A stretch of DNA of 35,290 bases from Hyphomonadaceae bacterium (GTDB taxonomy: Bacteria; Pseudomonadota; Alphaproteobacteria; Caulobacterales; Aquidulcibacteraceae). Shown piece by piece: positions 1 through 7,723 of the stretch. The notes under the pieces were generated by a model. It was not told where the DNA came from and ran no database searches. It was given only the letters and a program-made list of their open reading frames with translations. The position numbers and the translations under genes are program-made. Numbering within the stretch: the first letter of the stretch is position 1; the number at the start of each line of letters is the position of its first letter. The stretch covers positions 1-35,290 of the forward strand of contig JAKFWO010000025.1 of assembly GCA_021731815.1 (NCBI GenBank), written 5' to 3'.

Positions 1-104
1 CCCCCCCACCGGTCTGTGCTGCGGAATGATCTCGCGCAGACTTTTCCGCTGAGCGGACCTGCATGGTGCCGGCACCGGGATCCTTTTCCACATCCTTTGC
101 AAAT

Positions 105-725
105 TCAGCTCTGCGAGACCGTAATCGCCTCCGCCACGGCCCTGCGCAAATCAGGAACCACTTCCGCCTCGAACCACGGATTGCGCTTCATCCAGCCGGT
201 GCTGCGCCAGCTCGGATGAGGAAGCGGAAAAAATTCGGGGCCATATTTACGGAAATTCCGGACGGTCTCCGTCAGCGTATTTTCCCGCTGTGCACCCAGA
301 TAGCGGCCATGGGCATACATCCCGACCAGCAGCGTCACCCGCCGCGGCGGAAGCATGGCAAGCACACGGTCATGCCAGAGCGGCGCGCATTCGGGCCGCG
401 GCGGCAGATCGGCCCCCTTCGCGGTTCCCGGAAAGCAAAAGCCCATCGGCATGAGCGCGACACGGCGGGCGTTGTAAAAGGTCGCGGCATCGAGCCCGGT
501 CCATTGTCGCAGGCGGTCGCCGCTGTCATCATCCCAGGGAATGCCACTGGCATGAACCCGTGCGCCCGGTGCCTGACCGATGATGACCAGCCGGGCACCC
601 TCCGCGAGCTGGATAATCGGTCGCGTCCCATGCGGCAGATGCGCGGCGCAGACCGTACACGCACGCATTTCCGCGCAGAGTTTATCAATCGCTGAAGTCA
701 ACCGCGCCCCCGGCCACCCGGGCAC
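105..725 (-). CDS. uracil-DNA glycosylase family protein
   Basis: A 206-residue protein of the uracil-DNA glycosylase superfamily (COG1573-like), expected to excise uracil or a related base from DNA in the cytoplasm. Visible signatures are the N-terminal GQAPGARVHASGIPW segment (motif 1, residues about 49-63), a central hydrophobic strand (VTLLVGMYAHG) and the C-terminal HPSWRSTGW motif (motif 2, with the HPS leucine-loop region). A CxxC pair lies near residue 23, but I do not see the full four-cysteine iron-sulfur set of family 4 enzymes, so the subfamily is uncertain. The start is a GTG; an internal TTG at 701 preceded by a G-rich stretch is an alternative. It lies 49 nt downstream of the cytochrome c gene on the same strand, so it could be the last gene of that transcript. 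The superfamily assignment is firm; activity is inferred. Confidence 0.85.
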   Translation of the reverse strand: MPGWPGARLTSAIDKLCAEMRACTVCAAHLPHGTRPIIQLAEGARLVIIGQAPGARVHASGIPWDDDSGDRLRQWTGLDAATFYNARRVALMPMGFCFPGTAKGADLPPRPECAPLWHDRVLAMLPPRRVTLLVGMYAHGRYLGAQRENTLTETVRNFRKYGPEFFPLPHPSWRSTGWMKRNPWFEAEVVPDLRRAVAEAITVSQS

Positions 726-774
726 CTGCCGTGCCCGATTCCTTCGACGCAGTTGGCGCCGATCTGCCCGGTGC

Positions 775-1215
775 TCAAGGCTTCGGTGCTGTGTTTTTGC
801 TCAAGAAGGCGATCACATTCCGGCGTTCGGTCGCATCAGGCAATTGTAGCCCCATGCGCGTGCCCGGAACGAGCTTCGGTGGGCTTTTCAGCCAGAGATC
901 GAGATTGGCCTCGGTCCAGATTAATTTGGACTTTCCAAGCGGCTTGGAATAGGAATATCCCGCAACCGAGCCGGCCCGTCGTCCGACCACTCCACGATGC
1001 GAGGGACCAACGCTATTGGCGTCGAGGGAATGACAGCCAGTGCATTTTCGCTCGTAGAGTTTCGCACCGGCAATTGCATCTCCCACGGGCTGCGCTTGCG
1101 CGACGGGACCCTTCTTCACCGGGATCGTCTGCCCGATGGCATCCGGAGCGAGTACTCCGGATGCCATCATCGCGCATACGATGCCGATGGAGCTGCGAAA
1201 GATATTGCTCTCCAT
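775..1215 (-). CDS. periplasmic class I cytochrome c
   Basis: A 146-residue exported monohaem cytochrome c. The N-terminus carries a hydrophobic signal peptide (about residues 8-29, ending near AIGQ). The haem-binding CTGCH motif is at residues 58-62 and is followed by HSLDANSVGPSHRGVVGR, typical of cytochrome c550/c2-like proteins. The likely distal Met ligand is M121 in PGTRMGLQLPD. It would shuttle electrons in the periplasm. It starts 11 nt after the ferritin-like gene, so the two are very probably co-transcribed. Ferritin-like and cytochrome genes side by side suggest a redox or oxidative-stress task, but no partner enzyme is visible here. Confidence 0.9.
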   Translation of the reverse strand: MESNIFRSSIGIVCAMMASGVLAPDAIGQTIPVKKGPVAQAQPVGDAIAGAKLYERKCTGCHSLDANSVGPSHRGVVGRRAGSVAGYSYSKPLGKSKLIWTEANLDLWLKSPPKLVPGTRMGLQLPDATERRNVIAFLSKNTAPKP

Positions 1216-1226
1216 GGCGTTTACAC

Positions 1227-1811
1227 TCAGCCGTAGAGCGGTGCTTTGGCAGGATAGGCTTCCTTCAGATCCAGAATGAAGATCGCGGCATGCGACGCTT
1301 CATCGGCCGCCATCTGCGCGACGAGCAGATGCAGACCCGAATCCGAAAGCGGTGCGATCAGGCCAAGATAGGCATTGGCCGCGCCGGTTTCGAGCCGGAG
1401 CGCAAGGCGTTGAATGTCGGTGAGCGATGTGATCGACGCCGCATTCAGTTCCTTCGCATAATCGGCAATGGTTTTCGACTCGACGGGCTTGCCGCCAAGC
1501 CGCGTGACTGCCGCTGCCAGATCGTCCCGGTGCTGCTTGTGGTGGCCCTGGATGGTCTTCACGAGGTCAGTGGCGCTGGCCGGAACCAGACCGCTGCCCA
1601 GCGCGATATCATAGGCTCCGATTCCCTGATGCTCGAGCGCGATTGCGGCGTTGAGCAGCTCGGCATCCTGGCCCGCGGCCTTGGCCGAAGATTTGCGCGT
1701 GCTGCGTGCGGCAGCCGGCGTTGCGGAGGCGGCGAGCGCCAACAGACCGCCAGCCGACAATGTCGCCGCACCCGTCAGGATGTTTCTGCGATTGGTATTT
1801 GATTCGGTCAT
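1227..1811 (-). CDS. Tat-exported ferritin-like domain protein
   Basis: A 194-residue protein starting with a twin-arginine signal (TNRRNILTGAATLSAGG) followed by a hydrophobic stretch ending in ATPAAA, so it is probably exported folded to the periplasm. The mature part is a four-helix ferritin-like domain of the DUF4439/Ferritin_2 kind. Possible metal ligands are seen in AIALEHQGIGAY, GHHKQHRDD and ADEASHAAIF. I chose the ATG at 1811 because it is preceded by a GGGAG Shine-Dalgarno sequence and places the Tat motif at the N-terminus; the frame remains open further upstream into the neighbouring gene. It is followed immediately by the cytochrome c gene. Function in the family is poorly defined; iron or peroxide handling is an inference. 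Confidence 0.86.
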   Translation of the reverse strand: MTESNTNRRNILTGAATLSAGGLLALAASATPAAARSTRKSSAKAAGQDAELLNAAIALEHQGIGAYDIALGSGLVPASATDLVKTIQGHHKQHRDDLAAAVTRLGGKPVESKTIADYAKELNAASITSLTDIQRLALRLETGAANAYLGLIAPLSDSGLHLLVAQMAADEASHAAIFILDLKEAYPAKAPLYG

Positions 1812-1870
1812 AAGATTATCTCCCGGTGTTGTTTCGATAATTACGAGACTTCTTTGCCTGGAACAGGAAT

Positions 1871-2224
1871 TCAGGCGGTATAATACTTCTCGGAAATGAT
1901 CTTTCCGTTCTGCCATTGGCGCACAAAGACTTCATTCCAGGTGAAGGGCTTGCCGTCGCCGCCGGTGAAGTTGAAGGACCATTCGCTCATCGACATGTTG
2001 TCGCCAAGCGCTTGACCACGGAACACCGCGCCATCAAAGCTCTTGAGTGTGCCGAAAAACCCCTGGAGGTGGGCGCGCTGATCTTTCAGCGAATTACGGC
2101 GAGACCCATCCGGCTCAATAAACACACAATCATCGGCATAGAATTGATCGATGGATTCGATGATTTTACCTTGCTTCGTCAACGCATTTGACGCCGTTTC
2201 CGCGGCTTCGATCGGGTTCATCAT
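1871..2224 (-). CDS. NTF2-like / SnoaL-like protein
   Basis: A 117-residue cytoplasmic protein of the NTF2-like superfamily (SnoaL-type cone fold). It shows the usual pattern: an N-terminal helix, FYADDCVFIEPDG, a middle helix with LQGFFGTLKSF, then alternating strands ending in WNEVFVRQWQNGKIISEKYY. Such proteins bind small hydrophobic ligands or act as isomerases or cyclases, but the sequence alone does not give the substrate. The start is one of two adjacent ATG codons at 2224/2221, preceded by a good GAGGAAAG ribosome binding site about 8 nt upstream. It sits between the AraC regulator and the ferritin-like gene on the same strand, 59 nt before the latter. Confidence 0.86.
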   Translation of the reverse strand: MMNPIEAAETASNALTKQGKIIESIDQFYADDCVFIEPDGSRRNSLKDQRAHLQGFFGTLKSFDGAVFRGQALGDNMSMSEWSFNFTGGDGKPFTWNEVFVRQWQNGKIISEKYYTA

Positions 2225-2389
2225 TTGATAGCTTTCCTCGTTGTTGGTGTAGTGTCGCTTTACCATTATGGCGCGGCGAGGCAAGGCTCCGTCGAACGAA
2301 ACAGACGAATGGCAAATTGATTGGGACGCCCCGCTGCCTGACCTCCCGAATTCGCCATCCATCGGACCGGATGCCGCGTCGGCGCAGCG

Positions 2390-3316
2390 TCACGAGGCGT
2401 TTTTGAATTCCAGCGGTGGCCCGCCGAATCGCTGGGCAAACGCGCGCGAGAACGCGGCGGCAGATTGATACCCGACTTGCGCCGCGATTTCCTGAACCGT
2501 CAGGCGCGAGGTCGACAACAGATACATGGCACGCTGCATCCGCCATTCCGCCAGATATTTCATGGGTCCCGTCCCGACGAGTTCGGTAAACCGCTCGGCA
2601 AACCGGCTGCGCGACATGCCGACGGCCGTCGCAAGGGTCTCGACGCTCCATTCCGCGGCATATTCCGAGTGAATTTGCGCCAGTGCATCTCCAATATGGG
2701 GGTCGGTCAATGCCCCGATGACCCGCCTGAGGTCGGGGCTCTGGTTCACGCTGGCACGAATGATTTCGATGAGGAGGATCTCGGAGAGTTTCGAAACCGC
2801 TGCCGGCGCGTCATTGCCGCTGGTAAACACCCGCCGTTCCAGCAAGGATAATATCTCATCCAGAAACGGCCGGTCCACCCGGTCGGCACGGGTCAGCACC
2901 ACCAGATCGGGCAAGGCCCGCAAAATTGCATGGTCCGCCCCTTTGGGAAAATCGAAATGACCACACAGCATTTGCGCATTCGCGCTGGAATCGCCCTTGC
3001 CATAGACGAACACACCGCGGCCGGAAAACCCCGAATCCTCGATCGCGCGATCGAGGCTGACGGCAGGGCGATCTGGCCGGTCGGCCAGAATATGCGCCGT
3101 CCCCCGGGGAATCACCGCCAGATCGCCGGCTTCCAGCCGCGCGACAGAGCCCGATGGCAGGCGGATATGGCATGTGCCACGGGCCACAAGATGAAATCGC
3201 GCCGCCGCGGAAAAGGCCGGCACTTCAACGGCCCAGGGCGGCGAGAAGTCTGTGCGAAAATAGAGTGTTGCCTGAACCCGCAGGGTTTCAAGAATATCGC
3301 TGAAGACATCCTTCAT
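2390..3316 (-). CDS. AraC-family transcriptional regulator with cupin domain
   Basis: A 308-residue regulator. Residues about 1-185 form a cupin-type sensor domain (Cupin_6-like; HLVARGTCHIRL, DLAVIPRGTAHIL). Residues about 205-305 form a typical AraC double helix-turn-helix (VETLATAVGMSRSRFAERF and TVQEIAAQVGYQSAAAFSRAF). Family members usually activate a nearby oxidoreductase or hydrolase gene in response to a small ligand. The ATG at 3316 overlaps the TGA of the TetR gene by 4 nt, so translation of both regulators is probably coupled. Likely targets are the adjacent NTF2-like gene or the carboxymuconolactone-decarboxylase-like gene; this is inferred from position only. Confidence 0.93.
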   Translation of the reverse strand: MKDVFSDILETLRVQATLYFRTDFSPPWAVEVPAFSAAARFHLVARGTCHIRLPSGSVARLEAGDLAVIPRGTAHILADRPDRPAVSLDRAIEDSGFSGRGVFVYGKGDSSANAQMLCGHFDFPKGADHAILRALPDLVVLTRADRVDRPFLDEILSLLERRVFTSGNDAPAAVSKLSEILLIEIIRASVNQSPDLRRVIGALTDPHIGDALAQIHSEYAAEWSVETLATAVGMSRSRFAERFTELVGTGPMKYLAEWRMQRAMYLLSTSRLTVQEIAAQVGYQSAAAFSRAFAQRFGGPPLEFKNAS

Positions 3317-3882
3317 GACAGCAATTCCTGTTGGAGCCGATCAAGTGTCTCTCCGAAAATCCGGTCCTCGCCGCAGGCCCGCGCCACCAGCAATGCGCCC
3401 TGAATGGCGATGATTGCCGAGGTCGCCCGGCGCCGGGCTTCATCGCCGGGCAGACCATTGGCGGTGAGCGCCGAAGCGATCCCGGCGATCCAGTCGCGCA
3501 CGATGTTTCGGATCCGCACCACCGATTTCTGGTCGAGACCAGGGGAGATGATCAGGCTGGCGACAAGGCAGGGCGTCGCTCCCCCATCATACATCCTGCG
3601 GGTCGCGGCCAGCATTTCTGCGATCCGCGCATCGATGGGCGCATCCGTTTTCAATGGCGCGAGCAGCTTTTTTCCGATCCATTCCGTGGCAAAATCCGTA
3701 ACGGCAGCCGCCATGTCGTCCTTGCCGCCCGGGAAATGATGATAGAGGCTCGAGCGCCCGAGACCCGTAGCCTCCGAAATATCGCTGAGCGATGCCCCCT
3801 CAAAACCGCGGCGGCGAAACAGGTCATACAGGGCCACAACGACGACGTCGCGGGAACGGCGCATCCGTGTCTCATCCGTCAT
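3313..3882 (-). CDS. TetR-family transcriptional regulator (LmrA/YxaF type)
   Basis: A 189-residue repressor. The N-terminal helix-turn-helix spans about residues 25-50, with the characteristic ISEATGLGRSSLYHHFPGGK recognition region found in the LmrA/YxaF-like branch. The C-terminal half is an all-helical ligand-binding domain. The frame can be extended to an ATG at 3912, but that codon has no recognisable ribosome binding site, so I prefer the ATG at 3882; the longer form remains possible. It overlaps the AraC gene by 4 nt and follows the carboxymuconolactone-decarboxylase-like gene, which it may control. The inducer is unknown. Confidence 0.9.
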   Translation of the reverse strand: MTDETRMRRSRDVVVVALYDLFRRRGFEGASLSDISEATGLGRSSLYHHFPGGKDDMAAAVTDFATEWIGKKLLAPLKTDAPIDARIAEMLAATRRMYDGGATPCLVASLIISPGLDQKSVVRIRNIVRDWIAGIASALTANGLPGDEARRRATSAIIAIQGALLVARACGEDRIFGETLDRLQQELLS

Positions 3883-3983
3883 GATCTGATGATTGCCTAT
3901 TGCCGCCTCCATATCAATGGCCGGGAAATATGCACGTGAAGGGCGAGGCCGCGGACCCCGCCCCTCACAATACCTTGTCCTGC

Positions 3984-4544
3984 TCAGACGGTTTCTGCAA
4001 TGCGTGTCGCCTTGCGGGCCGGGAAGTCGATGTCAGTCTTGAACACTTCATTGATGTAATTCGTGAACACATTTGCCGCAATGTGGGCAACGATTTCAAC
4101 CAGCACGCCATCCGAAAGGCCGGCAGCCCGCGCAGCCTCGATGTCGGCCACGGAAACCGCGCCGCGCGAAACGGTGATCTTGCGGGCCAGCACGATTGCG
4201 GCATCGGCTTTCGGATCGGCCGAGCGGCCGGTGCGGTTGAGCCCGATCTCGTCATCCTGGGTCTTCATCATCACCGACGAGATGAAGCTGTGGGCGGAAT
4301 CGCAATAATCGCAACCATTCACATTCGCTACTGCGAGCGCGATCTTGTGCCGGGTCGAGGGTGCGAGCTCGCCCTTGCCGAGGGCCCCCGAGAAGGCCAG
4401 ATAGCCATCGAGCGAGGCCGGGCTATTGGCGATCAGGCGATGCATATTGGGCACCTTGCCGAGTTGCGCCTTGACCGCTTCCAAAAGCGGCCTTGCGGCG
4501 GCCGGCGCGGCTTCGATGGATTCAGGCGTTGGAATTCGTGACAT
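3984..4544 (-). CDS. carboxymuconolactone decarboxylase / AhpD-like protein
   Basis: A 186-residue member of the carboxymuconolactone decarboxylase superfamily, in the AhpD-like peroxidase branch. The diagnostic segment is NGCDYCDSAH with C78, C81 and H85, the CxxCxxxH set of thiol-dependent alkylhydroperoxidases. It would reduce organic peroxides, or act as a disulfide reductase, in the cytoplasm. I chose the ATG at 4544 because it is preceded by AAAGGATCAAAA, a good Shine-Dalgarno region; the frame is open to 4601. It is the most upstream gene of a set reading through a TetR and an AraC regulator, consistent with an inducible detoxification locus. Confidence 0.92.
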   Translation of the reverse strand: MSRIPTPESIEAAPAAARPLLEAVKAQLGKVPNMHRLIANSPASLDGYLAFSGALGKGELAPSTRHKIALAVANVNGCDYCDSAHSFISSVMMKTQDDEIGLNRTGRSADPKADAAIVLARKITVSRGAVSVADIEAARAAGLSDGVLVEIVAHIAANVFTNYINEVFKTDIDFPARKATRIAETV

Positions 4545-4700
4545 TTTTGATCCTTTGATTGCTGTTTGTCGCGTGCGAACAGGCTGTGTTGTGTCCGACA
4601 AAAGCTATGTACTGATCGTTCGGTTCAATTTCCAGTGCCAAGAACATAGCTCCCGAATTTGTGATCTCGCGGTCGGATTTAGCCGGCAAAACCGGCGCTG

Positions 4701-5040
4701 GCGCGCGTTCAGAAAAAGTGGAATCCGGTTTTTCGCCCGAACGCGCTCCAGATCATTGAATCGGAGCATTTTCAATTCAGACATTTGGCTCGGATTTCCT
4801 TGAAAATGCTCTGGGGCGCGTTCAGAAAAAGTGGAATCCGGTTTTTCGCCCGAACGCGCTCCAGATCATTGAATCGGAGCATTTTCAATTCAGACATTTG
4901 GCTCGGATTTCCTTGAAAATGCTCTGGCGCGCGTTCAGAAAAAGTGGAATCCGGTTTTTCGCCCGAACGCGCTCCAAATCATTGAGTCCGGGCATTTTCA
5001 ATTCAGACATCCGGTTCGGGCTTCTTTGAAAATGCTCGGG
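4701..5040. repeat. three tandem copies of a 113-bp double-hairpin repeat
   Basis: Three near-identical copies occur with an exact 113-bp period (equivalent positions 4708, 4821 and 4934). Each unit contains one imperfect palindrome closed by GCGCGTTC/GAACGCGC and a second closed by GAGCATTTTCAA/TTGAAAATGCTC. A further, inverted copy lies at 27097-27205, and a divergent relative at 15256-15359. The array occupies the gap between the carboxymuconolactone-decarboxylase-like gene and the 3' end of the TonB receptor gene. No protein is encoded. The third copy has drifted most. It resembles dispersed palindromic elements of alphaproteobacteria. Confidence 0.9.
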
Positions 5041-5069
5041 CCGACCGGCAATAATTCCCATGGCAATCC

Positions 5070-7229
5070 TCAGCGCCCGAAAGACGCCGCAAGGCCGACG
5101 CTGAACACCCGCGCCTCGCCCGGAAAAAACCGCTCGCTGCCAAAGGCAAAATCGGCGCGCTCGGCATAAAAGCGATTGAGGAGATTGCGAACCGCGAGAA
5201 AGGTCGACAGCGACTGCGTCACCTTGAGCCGGAGCCGGAGATTGGCGAGATTGTGACCGTCATAGGCATTGCTGTTGGCCGCATCGGTGAAATAGCGCCC
5301 GGCGCGAAGCCATTCGGCTTCCACTTCCACCCGCTCCACCGGCGTCCACACAAGGCGCAGATTGGCGAGGATGCGCGGGGCTGTATCAATATCATTGCCG
5401 AAGCGGATGGTTTCGCTCGCCGCGCGCACCACATTATCGAAGCGATAGGTGTGGCGGGCATAGGTCGCGGCAGCGGTGAATTCCAGTCCGTCGACCGGTT
5501 CCCATGCGAGGCTGGCTTCCACCCCCAAATGGCGCGTCCGCCCGTCGGACACATTGAATCCGTTCGCATCCCGGAAAAAGAAATTGCGCTTGTTGGCCCT
5601 GAAACCGACGAGATCGAATGACCAGGCGCGAAACGCCCCGCGAATTCCGCCATCGAGCGAATCGATAATCTCGGGCGCGATCCCCTCGTCGAACGGTTGC
5701 AGGGTTTGCAGGCGGTAGAGATCGCTGGTCTGGGGCGGACGGGCACCGCGGGCGAAATTGGCATGGGCCAGCAGGCCGGGCGCCAGATCCCATTGCACGG
5801 TGAATTTCGGGCTGACGGTCAGGAATTGATCCACCCGGTCCGGGGGACGGCGAAAGCGCCCGACATCGGTGCTCGATGTGCGGTTGTCATAGTCATAGCG
5901 CGTATAATCCAGCCGCGCCGCCGCGATGAGGCGCAGTCGTGGACTGGCCTGAAACGAGGCCTGGATATAAGGCGATGCCGCCAGCGCCACGATGCTGAAA
6001 TCGTAATGCAGCCCCTGGGTAAAAGTGCCAAGGGTCGGAATTTCCTGAAATTCGGTGAGCACCCCCCGGGTGCGTTCGACATCGAGACCGGTGATCGTTG
6101 TCAGACCGCCGCCGAAATGGCTGCCATAGACGGCCCCCTGCAGCCCCAGGGACCAATGGTCATTGGTCTCGCGCGCCTGGGAGGGCAGGAAATGCTGAAG
6201 GAATTCCTGTTCGGTGACGCGCGCAAAGGGCGTGAGCACCAGCCGCCATGCCTCGCCGGCCTGCCAGTCGAAGCGCGATTGCCAGCGCAAGGCCCGCAAA
6301 TCCCTGAAGGCCTGCGGGAAATCATTGCGCCGCCGCAGGACGGGATCGGCAAAGGAATCGTCGCCTTCGATGAAACCCGCCGTTTCCTGATTGATATTGA
6401 CCGCTGCCAATGTCGTGGTCAGGTCGCTGTCCGGGCCGCTCCAGCGATGTCGCAGCGTGATTTTTTGCTGGTCAAGCCCGGATGGAACCTGAAAGCCCCG
6501 CTCGTCCTGCAGGCTCACGCCCAACCCGAAGGCATGGGTTTCGGTGCCCCCCGTCGCCTGAAGGGAGGATTTGAAGCGCCGGCCCGTATCGCCACTGAAA
6601 CGAAACAAGGCCGTTTCGTCGGAATCGGGCGCAAGGCTCAGCACATGAATCACGCCATGGATGGCATTGGCCCCGTATAAAGCGCCGGACGGGCCCTTGA
6701 TGACCTCGATATTCCCGGCGATTTCGTCATGGGCATCGGCAAGGCCGTTGACATTGGCAAAGCCGGCCGACCTCAAAGGCACATGATCCTCGAGGAAGAG
6801 GAAGGACCCCGCCCCCGCCCCCGCCGTCAGCACGGGCGAGCGGATGGCGGTCAGATGCTCGATGCCGTTTCCGCGCTGCACATTGACGCCGGCGATGCGG
6901 TTGACCACCTCGGAGATCTGGTCGGCACCGATCCGCGCGAGTTCATCCGATTCCACCCGCCCGATGCTTTGCGGCGCGCGGAAAGCAGCGCTCGGTCGCC
7001 CCTCGGCGGTGACGACAATTGGTTCTCCGGCTTGCGCGGGATCGGCGGTTTGCGCATGCGCCGGAAGAACGACAGAAACGGCAGCCAGCATCAGCGGCCA
7101 GATGGGCGCATGGCCCGGCCATTTCCCTGAATCTGGCACCGAGTGATGATCTGGCACCGAGTGATGATCTGGCACCGATCGATAATGAGCTGACTTCAGG
7201 AACCGCACATCGGGGATCACTTTCTCCAA
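5070..7229 (-). CDS. TonB-dependent outer membrane receptor
   Basis: An outer-membrane active-transport receptor of up to 719 residues. A hydrophobic signal segment (WPLMLAAVSVVLPAHAQ) is at about residues 45-61, followed by a TonB-box-like EPIVVTAEG, a plug domain (QISEVVNRIAGVNVQRGNGI and IEVIKGPSGALYGANAIHG) and a 22-strand-type barrel ending in VFSVGLAASFGR. The substrate cannot be told; no transporter or riboswitch adjoins it. The start is uncertain: the frame opens at a TTG at 7229, which has a GGGGAG about 5 nt upstream, and GTG codons occur inside an 18-bp tandem repeat that adds SVPDHH units before the signal peptide. The coding sequence begins 74 nt downstream of tRNA-Val. Confidence 0.92.
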   Translation of the reverse strand: MEKVIPDVRFLKSAHYRSVPDHHSVPDHHSVPDSGKWPGHAPIWPLMLAAVSVVLPAHAQTADPAQAGEPIVVTAEGRPSAAFRAPQSIGRVESDELARIGADQISEVVNRIAGVNVQRGNGIEHLTAIRSPVLTAGAGAGSFLFLEDHVPLRSAGFANVNGLADAHDEIAGNIEVIKGPSGALYGANAIHGVIHVLSLAPDSDETALFRFSGDTGRRFKSSLQATGGTETHAFGLGVSLQDERGFQVPSGLDQQKITLRHRWSGPDSDLTTTLAAVNINQETAGFIEGDDSFADPVLRRRNDFPQAFRDLRALRWQSRFDWQAGEAWRLVLTPFARVTEQEFLQHFLPSQARETNDHWSLGLQGAVYGSHFGGGLTTITGLDVERTRGVLTEFQEIPTLGTFTQGLHYDFSIVALAASPYIQASFQASPRLRLIAAARLDYTRYDYDNRTSSTDVGRFRRPPDRVDQFLTVSPKFTVQWDLAPGLLAHANFARGARPPQTSDLYRLQTLQPFDEGIAPEIIDSLDGGIRGAFRAWSFDLVGFRANKRNFFFRDANGFNVSDGRTRHLGVEASLAWEPVDGLEFTAAATYARHTYRFDNVVRAASETIRFGNDIDTAPRILANLRLVWTPVERVEVEAEWLRAGRYFTDAANSNAYDGHNLANLRLRLKVTQSLSTFLAVRNLLNRFYAERADFAFGSERFFPGEARVFSVGLAASFGR
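7131..7178. repeat. 18-bp tandem repeat in the 5' end of the TonB receptor gene
   Basis: Two full copies and one degraded copy of atctggcaccgagtgatg with an 18-bp period. Being a multiple of three, the repeat keeps the frame and encodes SVPDHH units before the signal peptide of the receptor. It also multiplies candidate GTG start codons. Confidence 0.88.
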
Positions 7230-7302
7230 CCTGGCTCCCCAAACAGGCCCTCATCGCCCCAAATGCCCTGTTCGTAAGTCAAGCCCTGCGGAAACCGGGG
7301 AA

Positions 7303-7377
<75 letters not shown>

Positions 7378-7723
7378 AATCCCTGACCAAAAGCGGGTTC
7401 GTCAGACTGCATCGGCGATCTTTCGTCCACCGCACAGGAGGGCGAACAGCCAGCCCCGGGGGAAACCCGATACCCAATTGCCTTTGACCGCGCAAGGGCC
7501 GTGCTCCGCAGCAACAGCGATCCCAATGGGGACCCGAACGCTGCGATCACGGTCGGCGAGCGACGAATGCGATCGAATTGGCTGCGTCCCACGCGATCCA
7601 TTCCCCCGACTTTAATGCCAGTCGCGCACGAAACCAACGCAAACACCGGACGGCCGTCAATGAGAGGCCCGAGCGGCCAGCTCCAGCCATTTGATTTGAT
7701 TCGGCCCGAGCAAACACCGGCCC
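7378..7723. other. intergenic region, PBP1A to tRNA-Val
   Basis: No convincing gene. Open frames here lack ribosome binding sites and recognisable protein features. It must contain the promoter of the tRNA, reading on the minus strand, but I see no clear -35/-10 pair. Confidence 0.5.
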
